Shown here: positions 1-8,775 of the stretch, piece after piece | Numbering within the stretch: the stretch's first letter is position 1 | How the letters are laid out: every line of letters starts with the position of its first letter | Source of the DNA: an uncultured Methylococcaceae bacterium | GTDB lineage: Bacteria; Pseudomonadota; Gammaproteobacteria; Methylococcales; Methylomonadaceae | Assembly: GCA_903938485.1 (NCBI GenBank) | Contig: CAJADF010000060.1 | Coordinates: forward strand, 1 to 35,142 | Reading direction: 5' to 3' | DNA: 35,142 nucleotides | Notes under the pieces: model-generated | Database searches by the model: none | Seen by the model: the letters and a program-made list of their open reading frames with translations, nothing else | What the model was told of the DNA's origin: nothing | Made by a program: the position numbers and the translations under genes

Positions 1-277
1 GGTCTTTACGACCGGTTAATATCTTATGTGGATAGGCTTGATGTCCTACATCCCATACTAATTGATCAGACGGCGTATCAAACACATAATGCAAGGCAAC
101 CGTTAACTCAACCGTTCCTAAGCCTGCAGAGAAATGCCCACCCGATATACTGACCGTTTGGGTTAAATAATCTCGCAATTCTGCCGCTAAGGGCTTAAGC
201 TGATCTTTGCTTAGTTTGCGTACATCGGATGGGGTATCAATTGTTGCTAAGATAGGATATTTAGCTGATTTATTCAT
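1..277 (-). CDS. dxs: 1-deoxy-D-xylulose-5-phosphate synthase, N-terminal part (cut by window edge)
   Basis: Thiamine-diphosphate enzyme that condenses pyruvate and glyceraldehyde 3-phosphate to DXP, the entry step of the MEP isoprenoid pathway. Only the first 92 residues are visible. They contain the family's N-terminal blocks [20 protein letters not shown] and [16 protein letters not shown], whose His residues belong to the cofactor and substrate site in DXS. The start is the ATG at 277 (MNKSAKYP...); no strong Shine-Dalgarno is seen. It lies 151 bases downstream of ispA on the same strand, the xseB-ispA-dxs order common in gammaproteobacteria. The identification is firm despite truncation. 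Confidence 0.95.
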   Translation of the reverse strand, partial: MNKSAKYPILATIDTPSDVRKLSKDQLKPLAAELRDYLTQTVSISGGHFSAGLGTVELTVALHYVFDTPSDQLVWDVGHQAYPHKILTGRKD

Positions 278-428
278 GTATAAGAAAACTCACAATTCGG
301 TATAGATTCTTTAATGTATAAAAAACATTAAAAATTCGGTAAATATCAGCTAAAAAATCACTTTATAGGCTGGGATTACATTTATCTATTTATTATCCAG
401 ATTAAATGCCTAGTAATCAAGTCGGTTA

Positions 429-1325
429 TTAGTGTGTGCGCTGAATAATATAAAGCGACAAATCCCTTAATAAATCAGCTTCGCCCCCAAAACCAGACAA
501 ACTTTCAATTGCTTTTTCATGTAATTCTTGAGCTTTTTGTTTAGCACCCGCCAAACCTAACAACGCTGGATACGTCGGCTTATCATTATCCTTATCTTTA
601 CCTTGAGTTTTACCCAAGGTCGCAGTATCACTTTCTTCATCAAGAATATCGTCTTTAACTTGAAATGATAAACCTATACACTTTGCGTAATGATCTAGTC
701 TAGTCGCTACTTCTTCATCAACATCACCCTTTGCTAACGTAGCAAGATTTACACTTGCCCGTATTAAGGCTCCTGTTTTATGAATATGCATATTTTCTAG
801 TTCAGGTAAATTTAAACGCGTACCAACTGATTGCAAATCAATAGCTTGACCACCAACCATACCTTGAGAGCCACTTGCTCTTGCTAACGCAATGATCATT
901 TTCAAACGTCCTTCTGCTGACGCTGTAATAGTTGGATCTTTTGCCAATAGCTCGAATGCTAGAGCTTGTAAGCCATCTCCGGCTAAAATCGCAGTAGCCT
1001 CATCATAAGCCACATGACAAGTTGGCTTTCCCCGCCTTAAATCATCATCATCCATCGCGGGAAGATCATCATGTATTAATGAATAAACATGAATAAGCTC
1101 AACTGCACAGGCTGGTCCATCTAATGAATCTAAAGGAATATCTAATGCCTTACCCGTGCAATAAGTTAAAATTGGACGCATACGCTTTCCCCCATTAAGT
1201 ACACTGTATCGCATAGCTTGATGTAATTTTTGTGGTAACAACTGCTCACTAGGTAAACGATCTTCTAAGGCTTGTTCTACACGTGCTTGACTCAAAGCAA
1301 GATATTCTTTTAACGCATTACTCAT
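429..1325 (-). CDS. ispA: Farnesyl diphosphate synthase / (2E,6E)-polyprenyl synthase
   Basis: Cytosolic trans-prenyltransferase that adds isopentenyl diphosphate to dimethylallyl and geranyl diphosphate to make farnesyl diphosphate, the primer used by UppS further along this window. With the start at 1325 it has 298 residues, the usual IspA length. The first Asp-rich Mg site DDLPAMD lies at about residues 86-92 and the second, DDILD, at about 224-228; GGKRMRP near residue 46 binds diphosphate. I prefer the ATG at 1325 over an in-frame TTG at 1331, because a GGAG sits 10 bases upstream of the ATG and only 4 from the TTG. The ATG overlaps the 3' end of xseB by 8 bases, which suggests translational coupling. 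Confidence 0.95.
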   Translation of the reverse strand: MSNALKEYLALSQARVEQALEDRLPSEQLLPQKLHQAMRYSVLNGGKRMRPILTYCTGKALDIPLDSLDGPACAVELIHVYSLIHDDLPAMDDDDLRRGKPTCHVAYDEATAILAGDGLQALAFELLAKDPTITASAEGRLKMIIALARASGSQGMVGGQAIDLQSVGTRLNLPELENMHIHKTGALIRASVNLATLAKGDVDEEVATRLDHYAKCIGLSFQVKDDILDEESDTATLGKTQGKDKDNDKPTYPALLGLAGAKQKAQELHEKAIESLSGFGGEADLLRDLSLYIIQRTH

Positions 1326-1551
1326 CAGCAAATAACTCCAAGGTTTGTGTGCCGTTATTTTCTATTAAAATTTGTACTTTATGCTCAGCATCTTGTAATG
1401 CTTTTTGGCAGGTTCGAATCAAATTAACACCACGCTCAAATGACTTAAGAGACTCTTCTAAAGAAACTTCACCTTGCTCTAATTGATTCACTATCAATTC
1501 AATTTCTGCAAGAGAGTCTTCAAATATGGTTACAGTTTTCTTTTTGGTCAT
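1318..1551 (-). CDS. xseB: Exodeoxyribonuclease VII small subunit
   Basis: Small helical subunit of exonuclease VII, which with several copies per XseA degrades single-stranded DNA to oligonucleotides. At 77 residues it has the normal family length. The core pattern is FEDSLAEIELIVNQLEQGEV followed by SLEESLKSFERGV and then a heptad-like helix, diagnostic of XseB. It is first in the xseB-ispA-dxs run and overlaps ispA by 8 bases. xseA is not in the window, which is usual because the two subunits are often unlinked. Confidence 0.95.
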   Translation of the reverse strand: MTKKKTVTIFEDSLAEIELIVNQLEQGEVSLEESLKSFERGVNLIRTCQKALQDAEHKVQILIENNGTQTLELFADE

Positions 1552-1822
1552 TCGGAATTGAAACGGTACTAGAAAAAGTTTAAAAATAAAGCTGAATATT
1601 ATATATTATTTCAGTCTAATTTTATTAATGCAGACATGCTTTATACTAAAACCGTATTCATTAATTTTAGTATCGATCAGCATTGCATTTCATTGTTGTA
1701 TTAAAACTGTCACATATCAATTCTACTAATCCTATATCATAGCACCTGAAAATATTTTACTTTTTCAAATCCTATTTAGCAAAACAAAGCTAAATACCTC
1801 TCACCCATTCTTTTACAACACA

Positions 1823-2170
1823 ATGAATATCATAAATAAATCTGCCTTAAACTTTCTTCTAGTTACTTTAATCGGCTTTAATTGCACAACTGTTTTTGCT
1901 GATACTAATAACACTTCAGCTCCTATTATTTCTGAAACCATCAAATTAGTTGAAGATGCACTTGTACAAGTTAATAAAAGCGACTTTTCTGCGGCACAAT
2001 TATTATTAAAGTCCGCACGCTTAGCTTCTGCGAAAATAACGGGTGACGAAAAAACTTTAAAAGCGGCTAATGACGCTGTAGTTCAAGGTCAAATACAAGC
2101 AAAATATGGCGATGTAAAGAAATCTTCAGACGAATTAGATAAAGCGCTAAAACTATACAAAACTTTATAA
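1823..2170 (+). CDS. Small exported protein of unknown function
   Basis: A 115-residue protein not recognised as a named family. Residues 1-26 look like a Sec signal peptide: two Lys-free hydrophobic stretches after MNIINK, ending in the cleavage-like site VFA-D. The mature part is about 89 residues, Ala/Lys/Leu-rich, without Cys, and predicted largely alpha-helical. Two helices, about residues 36-69 (KLVEDALVQVNKS... LLLKSARLASAK) and 76-113, have a spacing that suggests a small helical bundle. No clear Shine-Dalgarno precedes the ATG. It stands alone between divergent xseB and convergent dsbD and is followed by its own terminator. It has the size of small periplasmic metal-binding or stress proteins, but it lacks their His repeats, so no function is proposed. 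Confidence 0.7.
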   Translation: MNIINKSALNFLLVTLIGFNCTTVFADTNNTSAPIISETIKLVEDALVQVNKSDFSAAQLLLKSARLASAKITGDEKTLKAANDAVVQGQIQAKYGDVKKSSDELDKALKLYKTL

Positions 2171-2176
2171 TTCGCA

Positions 2177-2212
2177 TAAAAAAAGGGTGGAGTTAAAATA
2201 ACCCCACCCTTT
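2177..2212 (-). terminator. Intrinsic terminator of dsbD
   Basis: Inverted repeat AAAGGGTGGaGTT at 2182-2194 and AACcCCACCCTTT at 2200-2212, a 13-bp stem with one mismatch and a 5-base loop. In the minus-strand sense it is followed by a run of seven T residues (2175-2183 region), 38 bases beyond the dsbD stop. Confidence 0.85.
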
Positions 2213-2218
2213 GTATCA

Positions 2219-2247
2219 GCACTAATTAGAAATAATTAGTGCTTTTT
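2219..2247 (+). terminator. Intrinsic terminator of the small exported gene
   Basis: Perfect 10-bp inverted repeat GCACTAATTA-gaaa-TAATTAGTGC (2219-2242) followed by TTTTT on the plus strand. The AT-rich stem makes it modest in strength. It lies just past the dsbD-facing terminator, so the two convergent genes each have a hairpin oriented for them. Confidence 0.7.
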
Positions 2248-2250
2248 AAA

Positions 2251-4458
2251 TTACTTCAGACCTTGTAAAGTTTTTAAGAATACTTCAGGCTCTTGGTAAC
2301 CAATCACTCGATTTGATTTAATTTCATCAACACTGCCATTAAAGAACAATATTGCTGGCGGACCAATTAAATTAAATTTCTCTAACAAAGCTTTACTTTC
2401 ATCAGTATCTTCTGTCAGATCAACCTGTAAAAGCAAATAATTTTTCAAAGTTGCTTTAACTTTAGCATCTTTAAATGTGTAAGCTTCCATCTCCTTACAT
2501 GAGATACACCAATCTGCATAATAATCCAACATAACTGGCTGATGATTTACACTCGCTTGCTTAAGCTTGTCTTCTAATGCACTTAATGTTGCCACACGCT
2601 CAAATACTAAACCTTCTTCAGCAACTGCTTCAGTACCTTTCCCGCCAGCTAAGCCTTTAAGAGGCTGTAATGGATTAGTGTTACCTAAACTTACACCTAT
2701 GATTAAAATCACACCGTACGCAAACATTACCAAACCTAAACCTTTCCATAGTTTAAGCCATCCAGAACTTCCTGCAGGCAAAGGATCAACCGCATTAAGG
2801 TATACCGCAGGCATAATTAGAAGCATTGCCCAAAGTAAAGTTGTCACTTCACCCGGTAATATTCTGCTAAGCATCCATACTGCAACGCCCAGCATTAATA
2901 CACCAAATATTGCTTTTGTAGAATTTAACCAGCCACCTGCTTTTGGTAATAACTTACCTGCAGAAAGGCCTAAAAGTAACAATGGCATACCCATTCCCAT
3001 ACCCATCGCAAACAATGCACCACCACCTAATAAAGCATCACCTGTTTGTCCTATAAATATAAGCGCACCTGCTAAAGGAGCCGCAACACAAGGGCCAACG
3101 ATTAATGAAGAAAGTGAACCCATAATCGCAGCGCCCCAAAGAGAGCCATCTTGATGTTTTGAACTTGAATTACTTAGTTTTGTTTTCAATGAATTAGGCA
3201 ATTCTAAATCGTAAAAACCAAACATCGACAATGATAATAAGACAAAAATACTACTAAATAATGCAATAATCCAAGGTTGCTGGAAAGTGGCCTGCAAATT
3301 ACCACCAAATAAGGCAGCTAATACACCAAAAATGGTATAGGTTACTGCAGATGCGACAACATAAGCTAACGACAATAGGAAGCTATGCATTGTAGAAATT
3401 TTATTTCCATGACCTACGATAATGCCTGACAAGATTGGAATCATCGGAAAGATACAAGGTGTTAAGGAAATTAAGACACCAAATCCATAAAAAGTAAGTA
3501 AAGTTGCACCAAAACTATCGTTGTGCAAAGCATTAACAATTTGATCTTGTTCAGATAATTTTTCTGTATTTGCAACTGGCGCTTTACCGTTTAATGCTGG
3601 CAGAGCCAACGAAGCAGTTTTTGTCATCAATGGATAACAAACCCCTTTTTCAGCACAGCCTTGATATTTTGCATTTAAAGTAATGGATTGCGCTTTCACC
3701 TCTTTTCTTGTAATCGGCAAATCAAATGTTAAATTATCATGGAATATTTCAACTTTCCCAAAAGCTTCATCTTCTTTAGGCGTACCATTTGGTATTGTAA
3801 AACTGCCTAATTGGACACCTTCAGCATTTGACAATGCTAAGGAAATTTTTTCACGATATAAGTAATAGCCTTTTGCTATGTTCCAATTAACACTAAGTGT
3901 ATTTGCATCTTTAACAGCAGTTGAAAATTGAAAGGCCTGATCCGGTGGTAATAAATCATCGGCAGCAGGTACTTTATCCAATGAGTTTACATTAGCAGAA
4001 GAAATTACATTTGACTCTGCTGCGAAAGGTGATAAATCTAAATCAAGTAGTTTTTTCTGAGGAGGATAACAAATACCTCGATCTGCACAACCTCTAAACT
4101 GAACTAATACTTTAACTGCAGATAGTTTATTAGTTGAAACTAATGAAACTGGAACAGTAACAGAATTACGGTAAATAATAACATCACCAAAAGTTGCGTC
4201 ATGTTTACTTTTACCTTCTGGAAGAACAAGTGGTGAAATTTGTAGGCCTTCTGTTTTAGAAATAACTTGAATGTGATCTCTATATAAGTAATAACCCTCG
4301 ACTACATCCCAAGTTAATTCCAGCTTATCAGAAGAAACAAGTTTATAATTTAACTTGAATGCCTGATCACCTGGTAATGGTGCATCCTCAGCTAATACAT
4401 TGTTTGTAAAGCCGAGCATTGAAAAAAAACAAAAAAATATTATTTGCAAGTAAGACAT
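2251..4458 (-). CDS. dsbD: Thiol:disulfide interchange protein DsbD with two N-terminal domains
   Basis: Inner-membrane enzyme that passes electrons from cytoplasmic thioredoxin to periplasmic DsbC and related reductases. Start taken as ATG 4458 (735 residues, GGA 8 bases upstream), giving a clean signal peptide; an in-frame TTG at 4470 is less likely. Domain order: signal peptide 1-23; DsbD-alpha domain about 28-143 with the Cys pair of CADRGICYP (C124/C130); a second alpha domain about 171-287 with CAEKGVCYP (C268/C274); eight-TM domain about 315-592 with C335 (LTPCIFP) and C457 (GPCVAAP); periplasmic thioredoxin-like domain about 615-735 with DWCISCK (C651/C654). E. coli DsbD has about 565 residues and one alpha domain; the extra 150 or so residues are explained by this tandem duplication. 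Confidence 0.95.
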   Translation of the reverse strand: MSYLQIIFFCFFSMLGFTNNVLAEDAPLPGDQAFKLNYKLVSSDKLELTWDVVEGYYLYRDHIQVISKTEGLQISPLVLPEGKSKHDATFGDVIIYRNSVTVPVSLVSTNKLSAVKVLVQFRGCADRGICYPPQKKLLDLDLSPFAAESNVISSANVNSLDKVPAADDLLPPDQAFQFSTAVKDANTLSVNWNIAKGYYLYREKISLALSNAEGVQLGSFTIPNGTPKEDEAFGKVEIFHDNLTFDLPITRKEVKAQSITLNAKYQGCAEKGVCYPLMTKTASLALPALNGKAPVANTEKLSEQDQIVNALHNDSFGATLLTFYGFGVLISLTPCIFPMIPILSGIIVGHGNKISTMHSFLLSLAYVVASAVTYTIFGVLAALFGGNLQATFQQPWIIALFSSIFVLLSLSMFGFYDLELPNSLKTKLSNSSSKHQDGSLWGAAIMGSLSSLIVGPCVAAPLAGALIFIGQTGDALLGGGALFAMGMGMGMPLLLLGLSAGKLLPKAGGWLNSTKAIFGVLMLGVAVWMLSRILPGEVTTLLWAMLLIMPAVYLNAVDPLPAGSSGWLKLWKGLGLVMFAYGVILIIGVSLGNTNPLQPLKGLAGGKGTEAVAEEGLVFERVATLSALEDKLKQASVNHQPVMLDYYADWCISCKEMEAYTFKDAKVKATLKNYLLLQVDLTEDTDESKALLEKFNLIGPPAILFFNGSVDEIKSNRVIGYQEPEVFLKTLQGLK

Positions 4459-4667
4459 AAGAGAGTCCAATCAAGATATTCAAAAAACCGTTTAATTTGC
4501 TACGGCAATAATTAAAGGATGTTCATTTATAGCAATTTCATTATAACCACTATAATAAATTTACTCCACAAAAATGTTAAAATAATTTAAAAATCTAATA
4601 AACATTAATTAGAGCAGTAATTTTATAAAGACTGAAAAGTGGGGAAAGGAGAAACTTGATGAAAGTA

Positions 4668-4700
4668 AGGTGCAAAGACGTATAAGTGTATTTACACCTT
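4668..4700 (-). terminator. Possible hairpin after the YgaP-like gene
   Basis: Inverted repeat AAGGTGcAAA (4668-4677) and TTTaCACCTT (4691-4700) with one mismatch and a 13-base loop, 9 bases past the stop of the minus-strand gene at 4709. There is no real T-run in the minus sense, so termination is uncertain. Confidence 0.3.
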
Positions 4701-4708
4701 AGCATTAA

Positions 4709-4942
4709 TTATTCTGTTGTAGTATTTTCGATTACGTCAGAGTTTTTATTAAGACCCGAATAAATTGGACACCAACCTGAAAACCCAGTACCTACAAGTA
4801 CCATTCCAACTAATAACAACGCTATTGACGCAGTAAAAATTGAAATAGCTAATAAAGCGGCTCCACCGTATAAACGATATTTTTTTTCATTAGCGCCAAG
4901 ATTGTGCTCAAATTTAGCCATACGTTTATAATCAAAACTCAT
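4709..4942 (-). CDS. YgaP-like (DUF2892) small inner-membrane protein
   Basis: A 77-residue protein with two closely spaced hydrophobic segments at about 24-38 and 39-56, then GFSGWCPIYSGLNKNS. This matches the DUF2892 or YgaP-like transmembrane domain, in which a short membrane hairpin is followed by a CP.Y..lG.nT-type motif. In E. coli YgaP this domain anchors a rhodanese; here it stands alone. AGAGGGG about 7 bases before the ATG is a good Shine-Dalgarno. It is on the same strand as dsbD but 250 bases upstream, so co-transcription is not obvious. No specific function is known for the stand-alone form. Confidence 0.8.
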   Translation of the reverse strand: MSFDYKRMAKFEHNLGANEKKYRLYGGAALLAISIFTASIALLLVGMVLVGTGFSGWCPIYSGLNKNSDVIENTTTE

Positions 4943-5056
4943 ATTAATCCCCTCTGTGTGATAGTTATTATTTCTTTATTGCAATCATAATTGATGCAAA
5001 TACTAGATTGCAAGTAATATACACAGCTCTACAAAATGTGCAAGTGATAATACAGC

Positions 5057-7222
5057 ATGGATATTACCCCAATAATCGAACCTTTAAATGATGCGCAACG
5101 CCTTGCCGTAACGTCTCCCTCTCGATCAATGCTTATTCTTGCAGGTGCAGGCAGTGGTAAAACAAGGGTATTAGTTCATCGTATTGCATGGCAAATTCAA
5201 ATAGAGCATATACCCGCATTTAATATTTTAGCTGTCACTTTTACTAATAAAGCAGCAAAGGAAATGCGCCACCGAATCGAACAACTTCTCAATATTAGTA
5301 CTCAAAACTTATGGATCGGTACTTTTCATGGCATATCTCATCGTCTTTTAAGAAGACACCCCAAAGAAGCTAATTTGCCAGAATCCTTTCAAGTAATGGA
5401 TTCAAGTGATCAATTACGAGTCATAAAACGCTTGTTGAATTCACTAAACTTAGATGACAGTCAATGGCCACCCAGAGAAGTACAGTGGTTTATCAATGCT
5501 CAAAAAGATGAAGGGATCAGAGCTAAACACATGCTTGAATCATACGACTATCATCAAAAACAAATGCTAAGCATATACAGAGCTTACGAAGACATATGTC
5601 AACGCTCTGGCTTGGTAGATTTTGCAGAACTTTTATTACGTGGCCTTGAATTATTAAGAGATAACAACGAATTATTAGAACATTATCAACAACGTTTCAA
5701 ACAAATTCATGTAGATGAATTTCAAGACACCAACACTACCCAATATGCTTGGTTACGGTTATTAGCTGGCAATAACGATAATATGTTCGTAGTAGGTGAT
5801 GATGATCAATCCATATATGGGTGGAGAGGCGCAAAAATTGAAAATATTCATAGTTTTCAAAAACACAATCCTAATCATATTGTAATAAAACTTGAACAAA
5901 ATTATCGTTCCACAGGCACTATACTTAAAGCTGCCAACCATATTATTGCCAATAATACTAGCAGGATGGGAAAAGAACTTTGGACGGATGCTGGCGATGG
6001 TGAACCCTGCTCTCTTTATGCCGCATTTAATGAACAAGACGAAGCTTTTTTTGTAATAGAACGCATTAAAAACTGGATAAAAGAAGGTGGAATCCGCTCA
6101 GATACTGCAATTTTATATAGATCAAATGCACAATCACGTCAATTTGAAGAAAAATTGATGGCTACTGGCATACCCTATCGCGTCTATGGCGGATTGCGTT
6201 TTTTTGATCGTGCTGAAATTAAAAATGCCTTAGCTTATCTGCGTCTAATCAGTAATTATCATGACGACGCTTCATTTGAGCGAATTATTAATACACCTAC
6301 ACGCGGATTAGGCACAAAAGCCATCGATGATATACGTGCTATTGCAAGGGATCAAAACCTATCCTTGTGGGAATCATCAATTGCACTAGTTAATCTAGGT
6401 AAATTATCGTCCCGCACAGCAAACGCCCTTAGCAATTTTTTAGAATTCATTAAAGATCTATCTAACAAAACTAATGAATTAGAACTTTATGAACAAGTTA
6501 AATTAGTCATTGAAAAGTCTAAACTCATAGAACTTTACCAGAAAGAAAAATTGGATAAAGGCGAAGAAAAAATAGAAAACTTAGAAGAATTAGTAAACGC
6601 GGCTAAGTTATTTGACTTTGATCAAAATAATGACGAGGGCATGAATAAACTTAATACTTTTTTAACTCATGCTACACTTGAGGCAGGTGAAAGCCAAAGC
6701 TCTGAACACGAAGATTGTGTCCAATTAATGACTATACATTCAGCAAAGGGCTTAGAATTTAAAACAGTTTTTTTAGTAGGCATGGAAGATGGTTTATTCC
6801 CATCTCAACAGTCAATTGATGATATTGCTCGTTTAGAAGAAGAACGTCGCCTGTGCTACGTAGGTATGACCAGAGCAATGCAAAAGCTATATCTAAGCTA
6901 TGCGGAATCCAGACGATTATATGGACGAGAAAACTATCCAAGACCATCACGATTTCTCAAAGAAATTCCAAATGAATTGATACAAGAAGTTAGAATTAGA
7001 GCAAGTATTAATAAATCAATATCCACTTTTCAACCCACTAGTAAATTTACAAGCGAAAATAGCGCATTTAAATTAGGACAGCGCATTACACACGACAAAT
7101 TTGGAGAAGGAATTGTTTTACAACTAGAAGGATTAGGTGCGCAAGAAAGAGTGCAAATCAACTTTTCAGAAGTGGGAATTAAATGGCTAATGTTAGCTTA
7201 CGCAAAGTTAACTATACTTTAA
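5057..7222 (+). CDS. uvrD: DNA helicase II (UvrD)
   Basis: SF1A 3'-5' helicase that unwinds nicked duplexes in nucleotide excision and mismatch repair. All SF1 motifs are present: Walker A GAGSGKTRVLVHRIAW (I), FTNKAAKEMRHRI (Ia), VDEFQDTN (II), VGDDDQSIYGWRGA (III), LEQNYRST (IV), TIHSAKGLEFKTVFLVGMED (V) and EEERRLCYVGMTRA (VI). The 721 residues match the length of E. coli UvrD (720), and the C-terminal FKLGQRITHDKFGEGIVL tail is the UvrD/PcrA Tudor-like domain, which separates it from Rep. It is a single gene with its own upstream region, convergent with pyk. Confidence 0.97.
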   Translation: MDITPIIEPLNDAQRLAVTSPSRSMLILAGAGSGKTRVLVHRIAWQIQIEHIPAFNILAVTFTNKAAKEMRHRIEQLLNISTQNLWIGTFHGISHRLLRRHPKEANLPESFQVMDSSDQLRVIKRLLNSLNLDDSQWPPREVQWFINAQKDEGIRAKHMLESYDYHQKQMLSIYRAYEDICQRSGLVDFAELLLRGLELLRDNNELLEHYQQRFKQIHVDEFQDTNTTQYAWLRLLAGNNDNMFVVGDDDQSIYGWRGAKIENIHSFQKHNPNHIVIKLEQNYRSTGTILKAANHIIANNTSRMGKELWTDAGDGEPCSLYAAFNEQDEAFFVIERIKNWIKEGGIRSDTAILYRSNAQSRQFEEKLMATGIPYRVYGGLRFFDRAEIKNALAYLRLISNYHDDASFERIINTPTRGLGTKAIDDIRAIARDQNLSLWESSIALVNLGKLSSRTANALSNFLEFIKDLSNKTNELELYEQVKLVIEKSKLIELYQKEKLDKGEEKIENLEELVNAAKLFDFDQNNDEGMNKLNTFLTHATLEAGESQSSEHEDCVQLMTIHSAKGLEFKTVFLVGMEDGLFPSQQSIDDIARLEEERRLCYVGMTRAMQKLYLSYAESRRLYGRENYPRPSRFLKEIPNELIQEVRIRASINKSISTFQPTSKFTSENSAFKLGQRITHDKFGEGIVLQLEGLGAQERVQINFSEVGIKWLMLAYAKLTIL

Positions 7223-7272
7223 TTTTTTAGCCCTATATATCTAAAAAAATCTTTAAACAAAGATAAATCGAC

Positions 7273-7303
7273 TCTGCACTTAACATTACACATTAAGTGC
7301 AGA
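7273..7303. terminator. Hairpin between convergent uvrD and pyk
   Basis: Perfect 11-bp inverted repeat TCTGCACTTAA (7273-7283) and TTAAGTGCAGA (7293-7303) with a 9-base loop, 51 bases after the uvrD stop and 12 from the pyk stop. No good T-run flanks either side; it may still serve as a shared terminator or 3'-end protecting hairpin. Confidence 0.5.
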
Positions 7304-7314
7304 ATCACGTCTAA

Positions 7315-8763
7315 CTAGGGTGTTAATCCTTGACCAATAACGATGACTTTCAGTGCGTTTGTACCACCTTCTACACCTGTTAAATCACCCTTTGTGATAA
7401 TGAACTTATCACCATCTTTTGCTTTGTGCCATCTTTTTAGCTTTGCAACAATTTCACGATTAACTTCAGCATGATCATCTTTGCCATTAAGTTCGAAGTA
7501 CATTGGAAATACGCCACGGAATAGTGTCACTTTACCTAATGTTTTTTCTTGGCTACTAAATGCAAATATTGGTATTCCAGAACTAATTCTAGACATCCAT
7601 AAAGGCGTTGATCCTGATTCTGTTAAGCTAACAATACCTTTTATTTTAGTATGATTAGCCATGTACATTGCAGACATAGCAACCGCTTCGTCTATTCGCT
7701 CAAATTTAGCGTTAATACGATGATCTGATTCACGCACAACCGCTTGTTTTTCAGCTTCTAAACAAATACGATCCATTGCTTCAACGGCTTTAATAGGATA
7801 GTTACCAGAGGCCGTTTCTGCAGAAAGCATAATTGCATCGGTACCATCATAAACAGCATTAGCGACGTCAAAAACTTCAGCACGTGTTGGAATCGGATTC
7901 TCAATCATCGACTCCATCATTTGAGTAGCGGTGATAGCAAGACGATTAAGTTCTCTAGCGCGTTTAATTAACTGCTTTTGAACAGCCGGTAAATTAGCAT
8001 CACCAATTTCCACCCCTAAATCACCTCTCGCAACCATAACTGCATCAGATGCCAAGATTATTTCATCCATTACATCAGGTACAATCGCTTCAGCACGCTC
8101 AACTTTAGAAACAATGCCTGCATAACAGCCCTCTGCCTCTAATAAACGACGCGCTTCATTTAGATCTTCAGCACAACGAGGAAAAGAGATAGCAACATAA
8201 TCACAGTTCATCAAACCAATGGTTTTAATATCTTCTTTATCTTTTTCTGTTAACGCTGCAGCTGAAAGTCCACCGCCTAACAAATTGATACCTTTGTTAT
8301 TTGATAATGCACCACCAACAATTACAGTACAGTTAACGCGCATATCAACAACATTGATAACATCTAAAACGATGCGTCCATCATCTAATAACAATCTACT
8401 ACCAGGCACAACCTCAAGAGCTAATGGCTCATAAGTAATACCCACTTGAGTGTTATCACCCAACAAAGGATCAAAGTTAATATCTAAAGCAAAATCCTGA
8501 CCTTCTTCTAAAAATACTTTTGTATCTTTAAAACGTGCAATACGTATTTTAGGACCCTGCAAATCAGCAAGTATTCCTACTCTTCTGCCCGTTTTTTTAC
8601 TCAATTCACGGATTAAATTTGCTCTATCAATATGATCTTGAGCAGAACCATGAGAAAAGTTCATTCGGACTACATCTATACCTGCTTTAAATAAGCCTTC
8701 AAGCACACCTGGCTTATCTGTTGCAGGGCCGAGTGTGGCTAAAATTTTGGTTCTTCTTAACAT
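7315..8763 (-). CDS. pyk: Pyruvate kinase
   Basis: Transfers phosphate from phosphoenolpyruvate to ADP, the last step of glycolysis. The 482 residues cover the whole TIM-barrel, B-domain and C-terminal regulatory domain. Visible motifs are RRTKILATLGPATD at the N terminus, MNFSHG (substrate Arg/Asn region), ILADLQGPKIRI, the catalytic-Lys region IVSKVERAEA, ARGDLGVEIG, ATQMMESM and AETASGNYP. The length and C-terminal sequence (ending in VEGGTNALKVIVIG) fit the PykA-like class. It starts 12 bases after the gap stop, so the two are surely an operon. Confidence 0.96.
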   Translation of the reverse strand: MLRRTKILATLGPATDKPGVLEGLFKAGIDVVRMNFSHGSAQDHIDRANLIRELSKKTGRRVGILADLQGPKIRIARFKDTKVFLEEGQDFALDINFDPLLGDNTQVGITYEPLALEVVPGSRLLLDDGRIVLDVINVVDMRVNCTVIVGGALSNNKGINLLGGGLSAAALTEKDKEDIKTIGLMNCDYVAISFPRCAEDLNEARRLLEAEGCYAGIVSKVERAEAIVPDVMDEIILASDAVMVARGDLGVEIGDANLPAVQKQLIKRARELNRLAITATQMMESMIENPIPTRAEVFDVANAVYDGTDAIMLSAETASGNYPIKAVEAMDRICLEAEKQAVVRESDHRINAKFERIDEAVAMSAMYMANHTKIKGIVSLTESGSTPLWMSRISSGIPIFAFSSQEKTLGKVTLFRGVFPMYFELNGKDDHAEVNREIVAKLKRWHKAKDGDKFIITKGDLTGVEGGTNALKVIVIGQGLTP

Positions 8764-8775
8764 GAATTGAATCCG

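Noticed and set aside
2567-3154. A 195-codon plus-strand open frame opposite dsbD.
   Set aside because: It lies wholly antisense to a well-conserved membrane-protein gene, and the Pro/Ser/Asn-rich translation is what antisense of a hydrophobic coding sequence gives.
4943-5056. Possible promoter or LexA box before uvrD.
   Set aside because: Several -35/-10-like pairs compete in this AT-rich stretch, and no CTG-N10-CAG LexA-type site was found.
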